Assembly (NCBI GenBank): GCA_028015205.1
Contig: CM051508.1
Location: 10,868,001 to 10,932,000, forward strand
From: Mytilisepta virgata
Taxonomy: Eukaryota > Mollusca > Bivalvia > Mytilida > Mytilidae
Direction of reading: 5' to 3'
Length of the DNA: 64,000 bases
In this document: piece after piece, positions 13,901 through 24,149 of the stretch
How positions within the stretch are numbered: position 1 is the first letter of the stretch
How the letters are laid out: every line of letters starts with the position of its first letter
Made by a program: the position numbers and the translations under genes
The notes under the pieces: model-generated
The model's database searches: none
What the model saw: only the letters and a program-made list of their open reading frames with translations
Told to the model about the DNA's origin: nothing

Positions 13901-14500
13901 AAACTGTCACGGACCACTTTTTATAAACAATTTTTTAAACAACTTTTATCAAAGCTTATTCGTAAGATTTTAGTAAAATGTGTTCAGCAGTGGGTTTAAA
14001 GGTCGTCGACATATGAAATTCAGCTGCAAACAAAAACAAAACGCTTTGAACGAAAACAGGTTTTCACAATTTCTTTAAAACACAGAAAGCTTTATACCTT
14101 ACATTTTGCATATAACCATGATAACTGTCGGAATTATAAACTTTTAAAAAAATTTGAGATACCGAAAATCGTAAAGACGAGTTCGATTAGTACAATTCAA
14201 ATATCTGTGGTCATAATTGAGCAGACGAAGGCTTTTAATCTTGTAATTAGCTTTCAATTTATTTCAGAATAGATGTTTGTGAACAGAATAATTCATTTAG
14301 TTACAACTGAGCAGAAACCAAAAAAGAAATTTCTTACCTGACAACCAAAAAAGCTCCTAATCTAGTATAGCATTCTCTTTCCTCATTTCCATTTATCGTC
14401 AGTATGGATGTATTTGAACATGAAAATTCGAAAGTATTTGAGTCGTCCTCGAATAATCCTCGATTTACTCTGCTGCAGGGATAGCTACACAACGCATTTA
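7806..14500 (-). CDS. Cysteine-rich secreted-type protein gene with micro-exons (3' part; first exon not found)
   Basis: Exons in transcript order: 14338-14500, 13764-13846, 10754-10768, 10089-10106, 8338-8349, 7806-7948 (stop). All introns are GT-AG with good consensus, and the split codons join into one open frame (143 complete codons and a stop). The product has 12 cysteines: an N-terminal part (NALCSYPCSRVNRG, FSCSNTSILTINGNEERECY, GNEYRCLKH), a basic cysteine-free linker made from three micro-exons (TKGESLRRAKRLKPP), and a cysteine-dense C-terminal part (GCNRPPLCPRTYSKNEKPC, GLECSSCRTC). The linker holds R-A-K-R, a furin-type cleavage site. AATAAA lies 33 nt after the stop. I do not recognise the family. 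A signal-peptide exon must lie upstream of 14500, possibly beyond the Penelope-like insertion. Confidence 0.8.
8338..8349 (-). CDS. 12-bp micro-exon (L-KPP)
   Basis: Flanked by CTCGTTACAG and GTAAGTTA, phase 1 at both ends, adding KPP. A 24-bp minisatellite (8394-8513) lies in the intron 44 bp upstream of its acceptor side. Confidence 0.7.
8394..8513. repeat. 24-bp minisatellite, 5 copies
   Basis: Unit TGATCACGCCCACTTATCTC plus TCAA, five near-identical copies (120 bp), variants C/T only. It lies in the intron just upstream of the 12-bp micro-exon. Confidence 0.92.
9116..9380. mobile_element. MITE family R2 (TIR GGGAGCAACCATTTGATTTT), copy 1
   Basis: Starts GGGAGCAACCATTTGATTTT and ends with its reverse complement (diverged) after a long C-run. 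Non-autonomous, no coding. Related to 40742-41028. Confidence 0.75.
10089..10106 (-). CDS. 18-bp micro-exon encoding RRAKR (furin-type site)
   Basis: Flanked by TTTTTTACAG and GTAAGTAT, phase 1 at both ends. The joined codons read L-R-R-A-K-R-L, containing R-x-K-R, the minimal furin/proprotein-convertase recognition. Inclusion or skipping would add or remove that site without changing the frame. Confidence 0.72.
10754..10768 (-). CDS. 15-bp micro-exon (T-KGES)
   Basis: Flanked by TTTATTTTGTAG and GTAAGTAC, phase 1 at both ends. Adds KGES to the basic linker and is skippable without a frameshift. Confidence 0.72.
11095..11790 (-). mobile_element. Non-LTR retrotransposon 3' end (degenerate)
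   Basis: Minus-strand frames read IQNINRLTDLKIKKKEIKSK upstream. After a frameshift near 11540 they read ISDHNLLIEKGRHLKIPRED, then CKVCKGLDNECHFLLEC (the C-x2-C...H-x4-C zinc-ribbon-like C-terminus of LINE reverse transcriptases) and IRNKYL. The 3' end is an (TTTGAA)n tail at about 11095-11118. Lies in an intron of the micro-exon gene, same strand. Confidence 0.8.
12190..12290. mobile_element. Short MITE-like inverted repeat
   Basis: TTGACTCTCACTATCTCAAA at the left, with an approximate inverse (TTTGAGATAACGAGAGTCAA) at the right; about 100 bp, no coding. Confidence 0.6.
12568..13135. repeat. Dispersed repeat family R3, inverted pair
   Basis: GATGCACAAGATGTGCACAT...GCTCAAGGCCTAAAATGTTGA at 12570-12640 recurs in inverse at 13060-13124; diverged internal copies lie between. 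Partial copies lie at 9386-9478 and 38818-38885. Open frames here are repeat artefacts. Confidence 0.7.
13764..13846 (-). CDS. micro-exon gene: second visible exon
   Basis: 83 bp. The incoming AG plus A gives R, then RGNEYRCLKHTLYDPTARVV and onwards to STPF. One base (A) is left for the next exon. Acceptor TTTTTGTAG, donor GTGAGT. Confidence 0.78.
14338..14500 (-). CDS. micro-exon gene: first visible exon
   Basis: 163 bp, entered with one base of a split codon already supplied and left with two bases (AG). Encodes NALCSYPCSRVNRGLFEDD, then FEFSCSNTS, NGNEERECYTRLGAFLVV. Acceptor CACATCTTTTAG, donor GTAAGA. Confidence 0.78.
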
Positions 14501-14639
14501 CTAAAAGATGTGAAAGAAACTTTTAAGAGAAAAATGGACATGGCACAAGGCTCTGTGTGTGTTTAAAAAAACTAATTGTGTAGTTATTGCACTCAAATTA
14601 TGGTTTATTTTTTTGGACCCGATAGTTGAGAATTTTATT

Positions 14640-16480
14640 TTCTCTAAAAAAAGGACAAATATACATAAGGAGCAATATGAAAAACGTAATCCATTGGACA
14701 GACAAACCCGGAAAGGCAAATGAACAACCACAAGCACAACAAATAAACACAGAAAACTAAAAAACAATGAACAACACGAACTCCTTTAAAAACCAAGAGT
14801 GAACCCAGGTGCTCTGGAAGGGTAAGCAGTTCCTGCTCAGTATACGGCACCCGTCGTGAAGTTTAACAAAGACAATCCAGTGGAAGTCACAAATCGTTGG
14901 TGGCACATGAAATGTTACGAAAGTGGGAACAGGTCCAACATCATATAAGATATTGGAACACTGTAATGGTCAATCAATTCGTGATGATGACCGTAAAATT
15001 TCCTATGTAATGACATTAACTTATCCCTGATAAAACCCTGGTTAAGAAGCTTTTGTGACAGCAGTAATCCTCTGTCGAAAGTCAGGATAACTCACGCATG
15101 CCCTTAAAAATCGGATAAGCTGAGAAACGTAGACGCCATACGCAGGCATTGCTGGTATATTGCTACTCAAGAAAGGAAAATTAACAATAGGAAAGTTGAA
15201 GTCATCACGTTTGTCATAAAGTTTTGTCTTCAAATGTCCCTCATAGTCTATTTCAAGAAACAAATACAAATATGAAGCGGACTTTGGTGTATCTGTAGTA
15301 TCCTTAATTTCAAGCTCACTAGGGTAGATAAGATGTAGAAATTCTTGGAATTTGTCCTTATTTAACGACAACACATCATCTATATAACGAAAAGTGAAAT
15401 TAAAGGATAGGGCTAGTTTCTTTTTGTTTTTACGTAGTAACCCTTGAATAAAGTCCGCTTCGTATTAGTACAGAAACAGATCGGCGAGGAGAGGAGCACA
15501 GTTGGTTCCCATTGGAATGCCAATTGTTTGTTGAAAAATGAGACCGCCAAATTCAACAAATATGTTGTCTATAAGAAAATCTAACATATTTGTAATTTCA
15601 TTTCAGAATACTTTTTGTCAGAATCAGAGAGGTTCTTCACGAAATAAGCCTTTTCTCTACCTAGAACTCGAAATTTATACCTGCGTGGGCCATTGTCTTG
15701 AAAAAGCACTGATGAACTAGTTGCTTTAAGCGATCTTTTAATTGAGAATGTGGTATGGTAGTGTAGAGTGTAGAGAAGTCGAATGTGTTTATGTGGTTGC
15801 ATGTAGTCAAAGATTTTGATGTTAGATATTGTAGTAAATGTTTTGAGTTTTTATGAATCCACATCTGATTGAATATGATGTTTCACAGTAATTCTGCAGG
15901 CCCTCTTTAATACATGTAAATATGAATGTTAAAATCTTTGAAAGAGGTTTTTTTTTAGAGCAATTAGTTAACCCAGCAGTGTACCTTTGTTTAAACGGAT
16001 TCTTATGTACTTTAGGAATCCAATACAGAGCAGGAAGGTCCATTTCTTCACCCTTTGTAGAAATGCCAAAGCAATGAAGAACGGTCTTGTGGTTATCAAG
16101 GACTTGCTGTTTAGTGAGGGTTGTCGGTGTATAAGTTGGGTTACACGCAGTGTTATCTATTCCCAATTCGTTTCTAAGACACTCAAAATACTATTTCTAG
16201 CAGACAAAAACCATGTTAATGGGGGGCTTTGTTAGCTGGGACAGCTACATATTTGTCATGGAGGCCAGTCAAGTTTTCAACAACCTTAGGGTCTTTAAAG
16301 ATGGATTTAGCTTAAGTGCTCATAGACCCTTGGAGGTTTTTGGTTTTAAAAAACCAATAACCTGGTTAAGCTTTAATCTTAAATAAGTTTCAGAGAATAA
16401 AAAAACAGGAATGTTAACTAGAACAATGGCGTCTAAGGAAAGAGTTCCACATGTATCAATACTAAAGTTGCTAAAACGTG
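14640..16480 (-). mobile_element. Penelope-like retroelement, degenerate RT
   Basis: Minus-strand fragments in order: GLHDKYVAVPANKAP, LPALYWIPKVHKNPFKQRYT, TFDFSTLYTTIPHSQLKDRL, QTIGIPMGTNCAPLLADLF, FRYIDDVLSLNKD (catalytic Y-I-D-D), FNFPIVNFPFLSSN, KFYGHHHELIDHYSV. Several frameshifts and stops make it dead. No GIY-YIG endonuclease recognised after the RT. The 3' non-coding part (to about 14640) is shared with 36550-36860. It sits directly upstream of the first visible exon of the micro-exon gene. Confidence 0.85.
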
Positions 16481-17176
16481 TTATCGTTCCTGGATAAAGG
16501 TTTCTCAAACCAAAAAACCAAGCTGTTGAGAAAAAAAATTCCAAAACGCTAAAGCAATAAACAGGGTTAATATTTGAAATTTTTGTAATGATCCGTGATT
16601 AAATCTTACACAGTAATATTGAAAAGGTTTTTTGCTTTAAATTCTCGGGATGATCGGATTTATTTATCTAATCTGCAAAGTTCAATTATATAATTTTAAA
16701 TTTAGAGCCTTGGCGAGGACTTTAAAATTCTATAATTCAACTATCGAGATTTGATAAATCCGATAATCGTCGAGTAATGATGTAAGAATATGTCTTTCTA
16801 ATGATTATTAGGTAAATTTTCATGTTTATTAAAACAAACTTCCTTTCGGATGCTTCCGCATTCCTGATACTTTATACTATTTTGTTGCTATGGTGTTGAT
16901 TGATTCCTAGAAATCAGAACGTAAAAGTTGTTCTGACAGGTTATGACCCTTGGTTTTAACCAATCATCGACTGAGATAATCGGCAATCACACTTTAATTA
17001 AAGTTTTGATAAACAACTGGTTCAGAAAGGCTTACAATTATTTAATTATCCCACAAAAGAAAGTTCGTCCGGAAGATATCTTTGACGTCAATTCTTTATG
17101 TCAGAATGCGGCTTCAGCCATTACAAGAAAGGACCGATTGACATCAGAAGAAGTGTCAAAACAAGCTTAAAAAAGG
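16480..17176. other. Spacer between Penelope-like element and duplication copy 2
   Basis: AT-rich, short open frames only (16943-17170), nothing recognisable. Confidence 0.5.
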
Positions 17177-18049
17177 AACGTACATACTATTATTACATCT
17201 TACCTGTCGAGAGACATATAAAAACCGCAAAAGTACTTTTTACAATGTTTGTAATCATTTCTAGTCTGTCTGAAATAAATATTGAATTTATATACAGAAA
17301 AAAGTTTCTTGTATAAAATTTATAGTCGTAATGTTTTTATTAATTCTATAGCTTGTCAGGTTTGGAATTTTACGCGTTGTCTTTCGAAACATCAGACGCT
17401 AATTCCTATGGGCGTGAAAATAATTCCTGCAAAGATTAACCTGTATGAAGTACTGGATTTAGTTGTTGAGCATTTAACATTACCATACAAGGCTTGTTTT
17501 TTTTACGTATATAGCACATGCTGTTTACAATCCACGCTTTGGTTGCATGTTGTATTGTATAGCAATGTAATATTCCCTGTAGAACGTAACGAAATCCGGG
17601 CGAGCGATATTCAACGATATTGCACGGAGAGCAATATTGCATTCTAAGGACGATGACTTTGATAGTTATTTTCTGGTTATTCCCGCGATCTGAGTGGTGT
17701 TGCCATACAATAAAAGGGTTATTGCACGAAATTGGTAAGTATATATATTGTCCCTCGTAGAATATCATATCGCACTTGCAAGCTCACGCGATATTACATT
17801 CTACTCAGGGCAATATTTCCCAATATTAACAGCAATAACCCTATATGACTGCTAGAAGGCATAATGTTGAATAGTTGAACGGAAAATAAAATAATGAACA
17901 GCACGTGCTAATACAAACCTTTTTATGTTTAACGCCGATCTCCACCAATAAACTTAACTTCGGCACGTGGGTTGAAATTTCGGTTATGTTATTTTTTGTC
18001 CGGAGTTCTGTCAGTTGTATTGCTTTGATTGATTTGTATGTCATTGTTG

Positions 18050-18055
18050 ATCAAA

Positions 18056-18103
<48 letters not shown>

Positions 18104-18430
18104 CTTTATTTAAAGGGGATTGCTTCATTAGCCTAAACTAATCTTCCTGAGGGTCCTCGAAATATGAAATATACAAACATTAACATGTATACAAACGAAA
18201 ATCATCATACAATTAAATAATAATAAATTATAAATTATTATTTAATTGTATGATGATTTTCGTTTGTATACATGCTAATTTTAATTTACTTAAAAAGAAT
18301 TCAAAATATTTCTGTTTGAAGATTGAAATAGACGTACAGTTTTATTTTCTTCTGACAAAATATTCCATATCTGAGAACCATAATACAAAATGTTCTCTTC
18401 AAACATTCTGTGTGTGGTCTAGGTAAATGA
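18050..18430 (-). mobile_element. LINE 3' end, copy in duplication 2
   Basis: Same element as 885-1210, with a long (AAAT)n tail at about 18055-18100 and a perfect 40-bp-stem hairpin at 18184-18274. Confidence 0.7.
18184..18274. repeat. Perfect inverted repeat, 40-bp arms, 11-nt loop
   Basis: Arms 18184-18223 and 18235-18274 are exact reverse complements, starting CATGTATACAAACGAAAATC. The duplicate at 985-1067 has about 31-bp arms with mismatches. It sits in the LINE 3' region. Confidence 0.95.
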
Positions 18431-19450
18431 TCTTGTTGTTTATTTGAACATAAATATTTAAGGAAAATACATGAAGAAATAAATAGAAATATAAAATAAG
18501 ATGAAATAAAATAAAATGTAAAAAATAAGATAACTTAATGAATAAATATAATAAAATAAAATATTACAAAGCATAAGTAAATTTACCTGTTTGTCGTGTT
18601 TCTACTCACCTTTCTTAGGAAGCATTTTCTAATGACAAGTTAACAAGCAATTGACAGTTTATATACCGAAAACATTAACCGGAATTTCATTTATCAAAAT
18701 TATGACATTTCACAATGTCGAAAAGGGGACTTTTTGTTTTATTTTGTTCGCGAATTGCGAGGGTACTAACGGAAAGGTACCAGCACTGAATTGCGGATCC
18801 AAACAGTTTAACAGGAAGTCACGATAACCCAAATCTAAAGAAGGCCAGGGAAGAAAAAAAATCTCGACTTAAAGGTGACACTTTTCTGTACCAGAGGAAA
18901 TACATTACAGTTCATTTTCCTTGGTGATACGATAAAACACCACACAAGAAAGTTCATCATGGCATTTGGTATACGGTAGAACTAGAAAAAGAACTAGAAT
19001 TTTTATTACATGTCAGTTAAAAGTGCTGCTTCTTTCACGAACCATAGGCACTCGACCAGCAGACCTGGTTTTTCCCTTTTCTAAATTTACTGCATTGACA
19101 AAGTATTTTATAATGTGTATAAAAAACATGTTTATATATATATATATAATAGGGGGGTGGACATATATATCACTGAAATAGACTGCACTGTCATATTTCG
19201 TCCTAAAACATTTTTCAACATACCTAAAAGGGAAAAACTAAGTCCAGTGGTCGAGTGTCTGTGTCACGAAATAGTTTTACATTTATTTAACATGTCTAAA
19301 CAAATAACCATTCTTATATTTAGTATATGTCTTCTATCGACCGCCTATCATAAAAAATCACCAGGATTATAGACAATTTAAACAAACCAAGGATTATGAT
19401 TAACCTACAAATCCTTGAATTAACTTTTAAAAAAAAACAAATAAAAGTAT

Positions 19451-20589
19451 ACAAGAGGCTGTCGAATGACAGCAAACCTGATTTTCCTGCATGGAAATGA
19501 TGTTTGCAAATCTGGATTCCCAAACAGGATGAAGTATAGAAATATAAATGAATTTTTGTAGGGTTTTGTAGGGTTCAGAAATGGAAAGGCAAAAATCAAT
19601 CTTGACCTCCTATTTATAGTAAGTGACAAATATTGGAATTTTTGAGAGTATATAAGTACACACACATTTGTTAAGCAGGGGTTGGTAGGCAGAAATCATG
19701 AAGTCAATAATGAAAGAAATACGCCAATGAGATTATAACCTTATTTTATATGAATCCAAAGAATCTTGTGGTCACTCCAATAACTTTCCAGATTCCCACT
19801 TTCAAACAGTTGTTGTCTTGTAATATATGTATGGTCGATGGAAGAATGAAAACGACGACTTGAACTGCCTTTTTTCAATTTTTTAGAACCATAACTCCTG
19901 AACGGTGAAAGGGAAAATCGTCAATATCGGAACGGTGAAAGTGGAAATCGTCAATATCGAACTTGACCTCCATTTTTTTCATCAGTAACAACATATTAAA
20001 ATTTGAAAAGCTTTGGTTGAACAGTTCATAAGTTATCACACGGACACCACTGGGAAAGCCATTTTTCAATCTTTCAAGAACCATAACTCCTGAATGGTGA
20101 AAGTGAAAATTGTCAATATCGAACTTGACCTCCATTTTGTCATCAGTAACAACATATTAAAATTTGAAAAGCTTTGGTTGAACAGTTCATAAGTTATCAC
20201 ACGGACACCACTGGAAAAGCCATTTTTCAATCTTTCAAGAACCATTACTCTTGAACGGTGAAAGTGAAAATCGTCAATATTGAACTTGACCTCCATTTTG
20301 TCATCAGTAACAACATATTAAAATTTGAAAAGCTTTGGTTGAACAGTTCATAAGTTATCACACGGACACCACTGGAAAAGCCATTTTTCAATCTTTCAAG
20401 AACCATAACTCTTGAACGGTGAAAGTGAAAATCGTCAATATCGAACTTGACCTCCATTTTGTCATCAGTAACAACATATTAAAATTTGAAAAGCTTTGGT
20501 TGAACAGTTCATAAGTTATTGCACGGACACTGTTTGGCAGCCGGCCGCCCGCCGTACATCACCAAATTAATAACCGATATTTTCCTATG
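19451..20589. mobile_element. Pearl/HINE-like insertion with four 162-bp tandem repeats
   Basis: Absent from duplication copy 1, so its ends are exact to a few bases: ACAAGAGGCTGTCGAATGAC at the left and GAAAATCCGGTTA at the right. Both ends carry short hairpins (GCTGTC/GACAGC; TAACCG/CCGGTTA). The core (about 19880-20530) has about four 162-bp units. Terminal hairpins plus central ~160-bp repeats resemble bivalve 'pearl' elements and Helentron-derived HINEs (family knowledge). Frames through the units are artefacts. Confidence 0.7.
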
Positions 20590-21220
20590 AAAATCCGGTT
20601 AAAAATACAAATTTACGTACATTGTGTTTTAAAAAGATGACAAAGCTGATCAGTTTGGTGTATTCTGTGTATTGAAATCACCATGTGATTATTGTCGACC
20701 TTGTTGTTACTGGGTTCCAGAGACAAAGTGAAAAGCGCGAAATTTATAAATGAGAGAACTGACACTCTACGCTCCTTGCATGATCAAAAACATGTTTATC
20801 TTTATTGCAGCATCTAGTCCATTTATATAAATGAGAGAACTCACTCTACACTCCTTATATAATCAAAAACAGCTGTTTATCTTTATTGCAGCATCTTTAT
20901 TGGATCATCTAGACCACATTGTCACATCACATATTTACAAAAGATTAATATCTATTAACCATAACCCTAACCCTTCACAACACAGAAAAATTCATAAGAT
21001 GATTTTAAAGGAATTTATTTTATCAGCAACACATTTTAGATCATTTTATAAAACTTCATCTCTGATAAAACATATATTTTATATCTAATATATAATAATT
21101 TATGGTTTTAAAAAGCAGTTGTGAATATTGTGCAATTATGAAAAAAACTAACATAGGGTGCAGGACAAATTAACGAATATTTTTTAGAACATCTACACCA
21201 ATTTTTCATATTTTTTTTTT

Positions 21221-21301
21221 TGGGCAATTTTATACAATTTTTTTTTCAGTGTATTCTCGCATATTATATATATATATATAATATGCGAGTAAAATTGCCC
21301 A
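21221..21301. repeat. Palindromic element with perfect 34-bp AT core
   Basis: CTCGCATATTATATATA and its exact inverse (21256-21289), with outer arms TGGGCAATTTTA at 21221-21232 and 21290-21301. In duplication copy 1 only the right half survives (about 5755-5825). Confidence 0.85.
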
Positions 21302-21324
21302 TTAATTAACAAATACAGTCGGTT

Positions 21325-21524
21325 CGGAACTATTGGGCCAACAGTGTCTGAATAACCTTTGGCAAAGTGGTGTTAGGCCAATGTTGGCACAACAGCATTA
21401 GAATAACCGTTGGGTGAGATGTGTTGGGTCAACGTTGGGCCAATGTTGTGCCGCCAACGCCAACCATCTGCCAACTGTGCCAACCGATCGCCAACGTTGG
21501 CCCAACAAAGTATTGTTATCTGGG
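21325..21524. repeat. TTGGGCCAACGTTGGC-type array with TATCTGGG terminus
   Basis: Dense GCCAACGTTGGCCCAAC-like units ending TTATCTGGGAAG, the inverse of the 2822 terminus. Confidence 0.65.
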
Positions 21525-22232
21525 AAGTAATTCCTCTGAAACCATTAACCACAGTTAATCCTAGCTGAGAAGTAAAATATTGTGCCGTGTTTTCCCGCGT
21601 TATCGAATGCAAACGGAAGCGCGGAAATAGATGGAGATGGGGAGACCGCAAGGGGAAAAGGATTGATTAAATAATCAAAGAGTGCTACAGTTCTAGAATG
21701 CTGGGAACAGAATATATGCTAGTAGACACCTAATTATGTAGCCTTTCTACTTAAAAAATTAATCTTTATTAATAAGTAAATGAAAACATGTTCTTATTGT
21801 TTCTGTGTAAATATTCTTAATTATTCTAAAAAAAACTTAGATCATCGTAACTAAAATTGAGAAAAAATGGTTATAAAATATTGCCAAGTTCTTTGTATCT
21901 GTGATCAATGTTTTAAGTTGCCAAAAAATCTGGAACAGGACTCACTAGACTGACATTTCCTTAGGCTCCTCTAACTATTACCTGATGAAAGTCAGATGTT
22001 GTTTTGGAGTTAAGTCGCCTTGTCCATAAAAAAATCAAAGATGCAAGACAAATAAAAAAAAATCGCAATTTCCGGGTAAATTAAAAAACGTGTCGACTTC
22101 GAAGGGCTCCAAATATCTTGTGAAAATTTGAAACGTACTTTTTTAAGATAAGTATCTTTCAATGGTCAACTGCTTATCAATGCTAAACATATAGCTTCAA
22201 CTCCTATTTTGTGTTTTAATTTAACGAAGTTT

Positions 22233-22512
22233 GGCCACACCAAAATGATCTTGAGTTCTTTGGATTTTGCCGCTCCAATTTTGGGAGAATGTAAATGTGT
22301 AAAAAAATTTAAAAATTTATGCCGCCTCATTTGCAAAAATCCTGAAAATTCCACCTAAATTCTTCATTTTCTTCAAGAAAATAATAAAAAGAATTGTTTA
22401 CCTAAAAAAAACAAATTTTCAAGAAAAAAGAAATAAAATTAAAATTTCGCTCACTCGCATCTAATTTTGCCATCCAAAAATCCAAAGAACGAAAAATTAC
22501 TTTGGTGTGGCC
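22233..22512. mobile_element. Harbinger-like MITE family R4, copy 1
   Basis: TIR GGCCACACCAAAATGATCTT at the left, inverse ending TTTGGTGTGGCC at the right; flanks TTT/TTA. Non-coding. Confidence 0.8.
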
Positions 22513-22828
22513 TTACCCTTGAAAGCCTAAATTATGTAATTGTATAAAACAAGTTATGTAAATATAATACGAATTAGAATGAGGAAATCTCAGTATATGT
22601 GGTTTTGACAATTAAAACAGATGTAGTCATTTCTTTTATGTATTCTTTTTAAAAATCGGCCCACGCCTAAAGTTCCTTGTAATAAAAGGAAAGTCCAAGA
22701 ATATTGAATATAGATATGCATGACAGTGCAATTAAATATATTTTTTAATTGAAAGGACAAATGATATATATCATAATATGGATATGGTTGATATCACAAA
22801 CAGAAAGGGATCACGGTGTGTATATTAT

Positions 22829-22848
22829 GTGTGTGTGTGTGTGTGTGT
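22829..22848. repeat. (GT)n microsatellite
   Basis: About ten GT units. Confidence 0.9.
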
Positions 22849-23456
22849 TATAAAAGCCATGTACAATGACAGTCATATTAACATTTTTACATAATTCTAA
22901 ACCGATACAGAAGTAGGATCATATACAGTCAGTTGTCCCCCTTTATTGAAGTATCGATATTAAAGGGCAGATTGTAAAGTAATCTATTTTGTAATACATA
23001 CTGTCATGCATGAAATTTTATTATTTTATACTCAAGCAAACAGTGTACTGAATATGCAGGAGGGAAATATATCGTATCCAGAAATATACACTTAATTCCA
23101 AAAATAGAGAAAATTTATGAACCCTTAAGCTAACAATACAACATAACATATATACATTTCCTGTTTGAAATATGTGGACGAATCATGAAATTAACATGAT
23201 TGTTTTTTGGTTTTTTGGTTTATTTTAAACCAGGATATAAGATTGGTTGTATAATATAAAGATTTATTATATTGTTTGCGACCTTTGACGGAACTTAGTT
23301 ATTTCCGTGAAATTCCCATTCTGTGTTTCACTTAATTACATCCGCATTATTTATTTGAAATAAAACAATACAATTAAATAATTTATATACAAGAAGGAAT
23401 TTAAAAAAACACCATTTCCTCAGTTAAAATCAATATCCATATCAATTTTGAAATAT

Positions 23457-23708
23457 CATCCTCCCAAGTCAGGGTTTTGTACCCACGTTCGTTCCTACAA
23501 ACCCCTCACAACACTCTATCGTATTTAGCGGGTAGAACACATCGCCGCCTTGTGTGTGACCTAACAAATTCTACATACGACACAAATAGATTCTCTTTTG
23601 ACCTTTAGAAGCAACCAATGAAAATAGATCATTTCGACTCGTAAAATATGAATGAATGTTCTCAGGGGTTTGTAGAACGTGGATACAAAACCCTGATTTG
23701 GGAGGATG
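23457..23708. mobile_element. hAT-like MITE with 8-bp target duplication
   Basis: TIR CATCCTCCCAAGTCAGGGTT and further, with only a few mismatches in the right end. The exact 8-bp duplication TGAAATAT flanks it at 23449-23456 and 23709-23716. An 8-bp TSD is the hAT hallmark. Confidence 0.85.
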
Positions 23709-23954
23709 TGAAATATGGACACGAAAAAAAATCCTACAAAAATTCACATGGATGACGTAATTGTACTAAATTTATTTGGCGCGAACTGGTTACGATTACT
23801 GTTGTTAAGTATCCACGCTTTCTTAAAACTGTGAAATATTTTACTACAAGAAGGCATTAGGTGTTACATCTGAATTGAACCTTTCATTGCAAACGCAGAT
23901 CTCCCCCAATGAAATTTTGAAAATGAAGCATAAAAAATAACAACTCAAGGATAC

Positions 23955-24140
23955 TAATATTAGATATAATAAATTTATACTATGCTGTATACGACGCATT
24001 TCAAGGAGTTACCTCTCATCAGCAGCATTAAAACCGAAACATTTGGAAGACCAAAAACCAAACTTATATTAAACAAGAAGTACTCAACCAAAAATACCGA
24101 AATAGGAGGCCAAATTTCAGCTAAGGAGATCTACCATAAA
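23955..24140 (-). repeat. Dispersed repeat family R1, copy 3 (inverted)
   Basis: Reverse-complement copy of the family at 7347 and 28406, slightly truncated. Confidence 0.82.
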
Positions 24141-24149
24141 ACATACTAA

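Larger units (their letters stand above)
17177..21433 (+). repeat. Segmental duplication, copy 2
   Basis: Begins with the same bases as position 1 of the window and runs to about 21433. Compared with copy 1 it lacks the 2.96-kb block, has a 1.14-kb insertion (about 19451-20589), about 65 extra bp near 18996-19060, and a longer (AAAT)n tract near 18055-18100. Confidence 0.92.

Noticed and set aside
17436..17768. 110-aa minus-strand frame in the duplication
   Set aside because: Not conserved as open in the sister copy at 215-590.
19875..20457. Three overlapping similar frames (EVKFDIDDFHFHRS type)
   Set aside because: One per 162-bp repeat unit; chance frames in a non-autonomous element.
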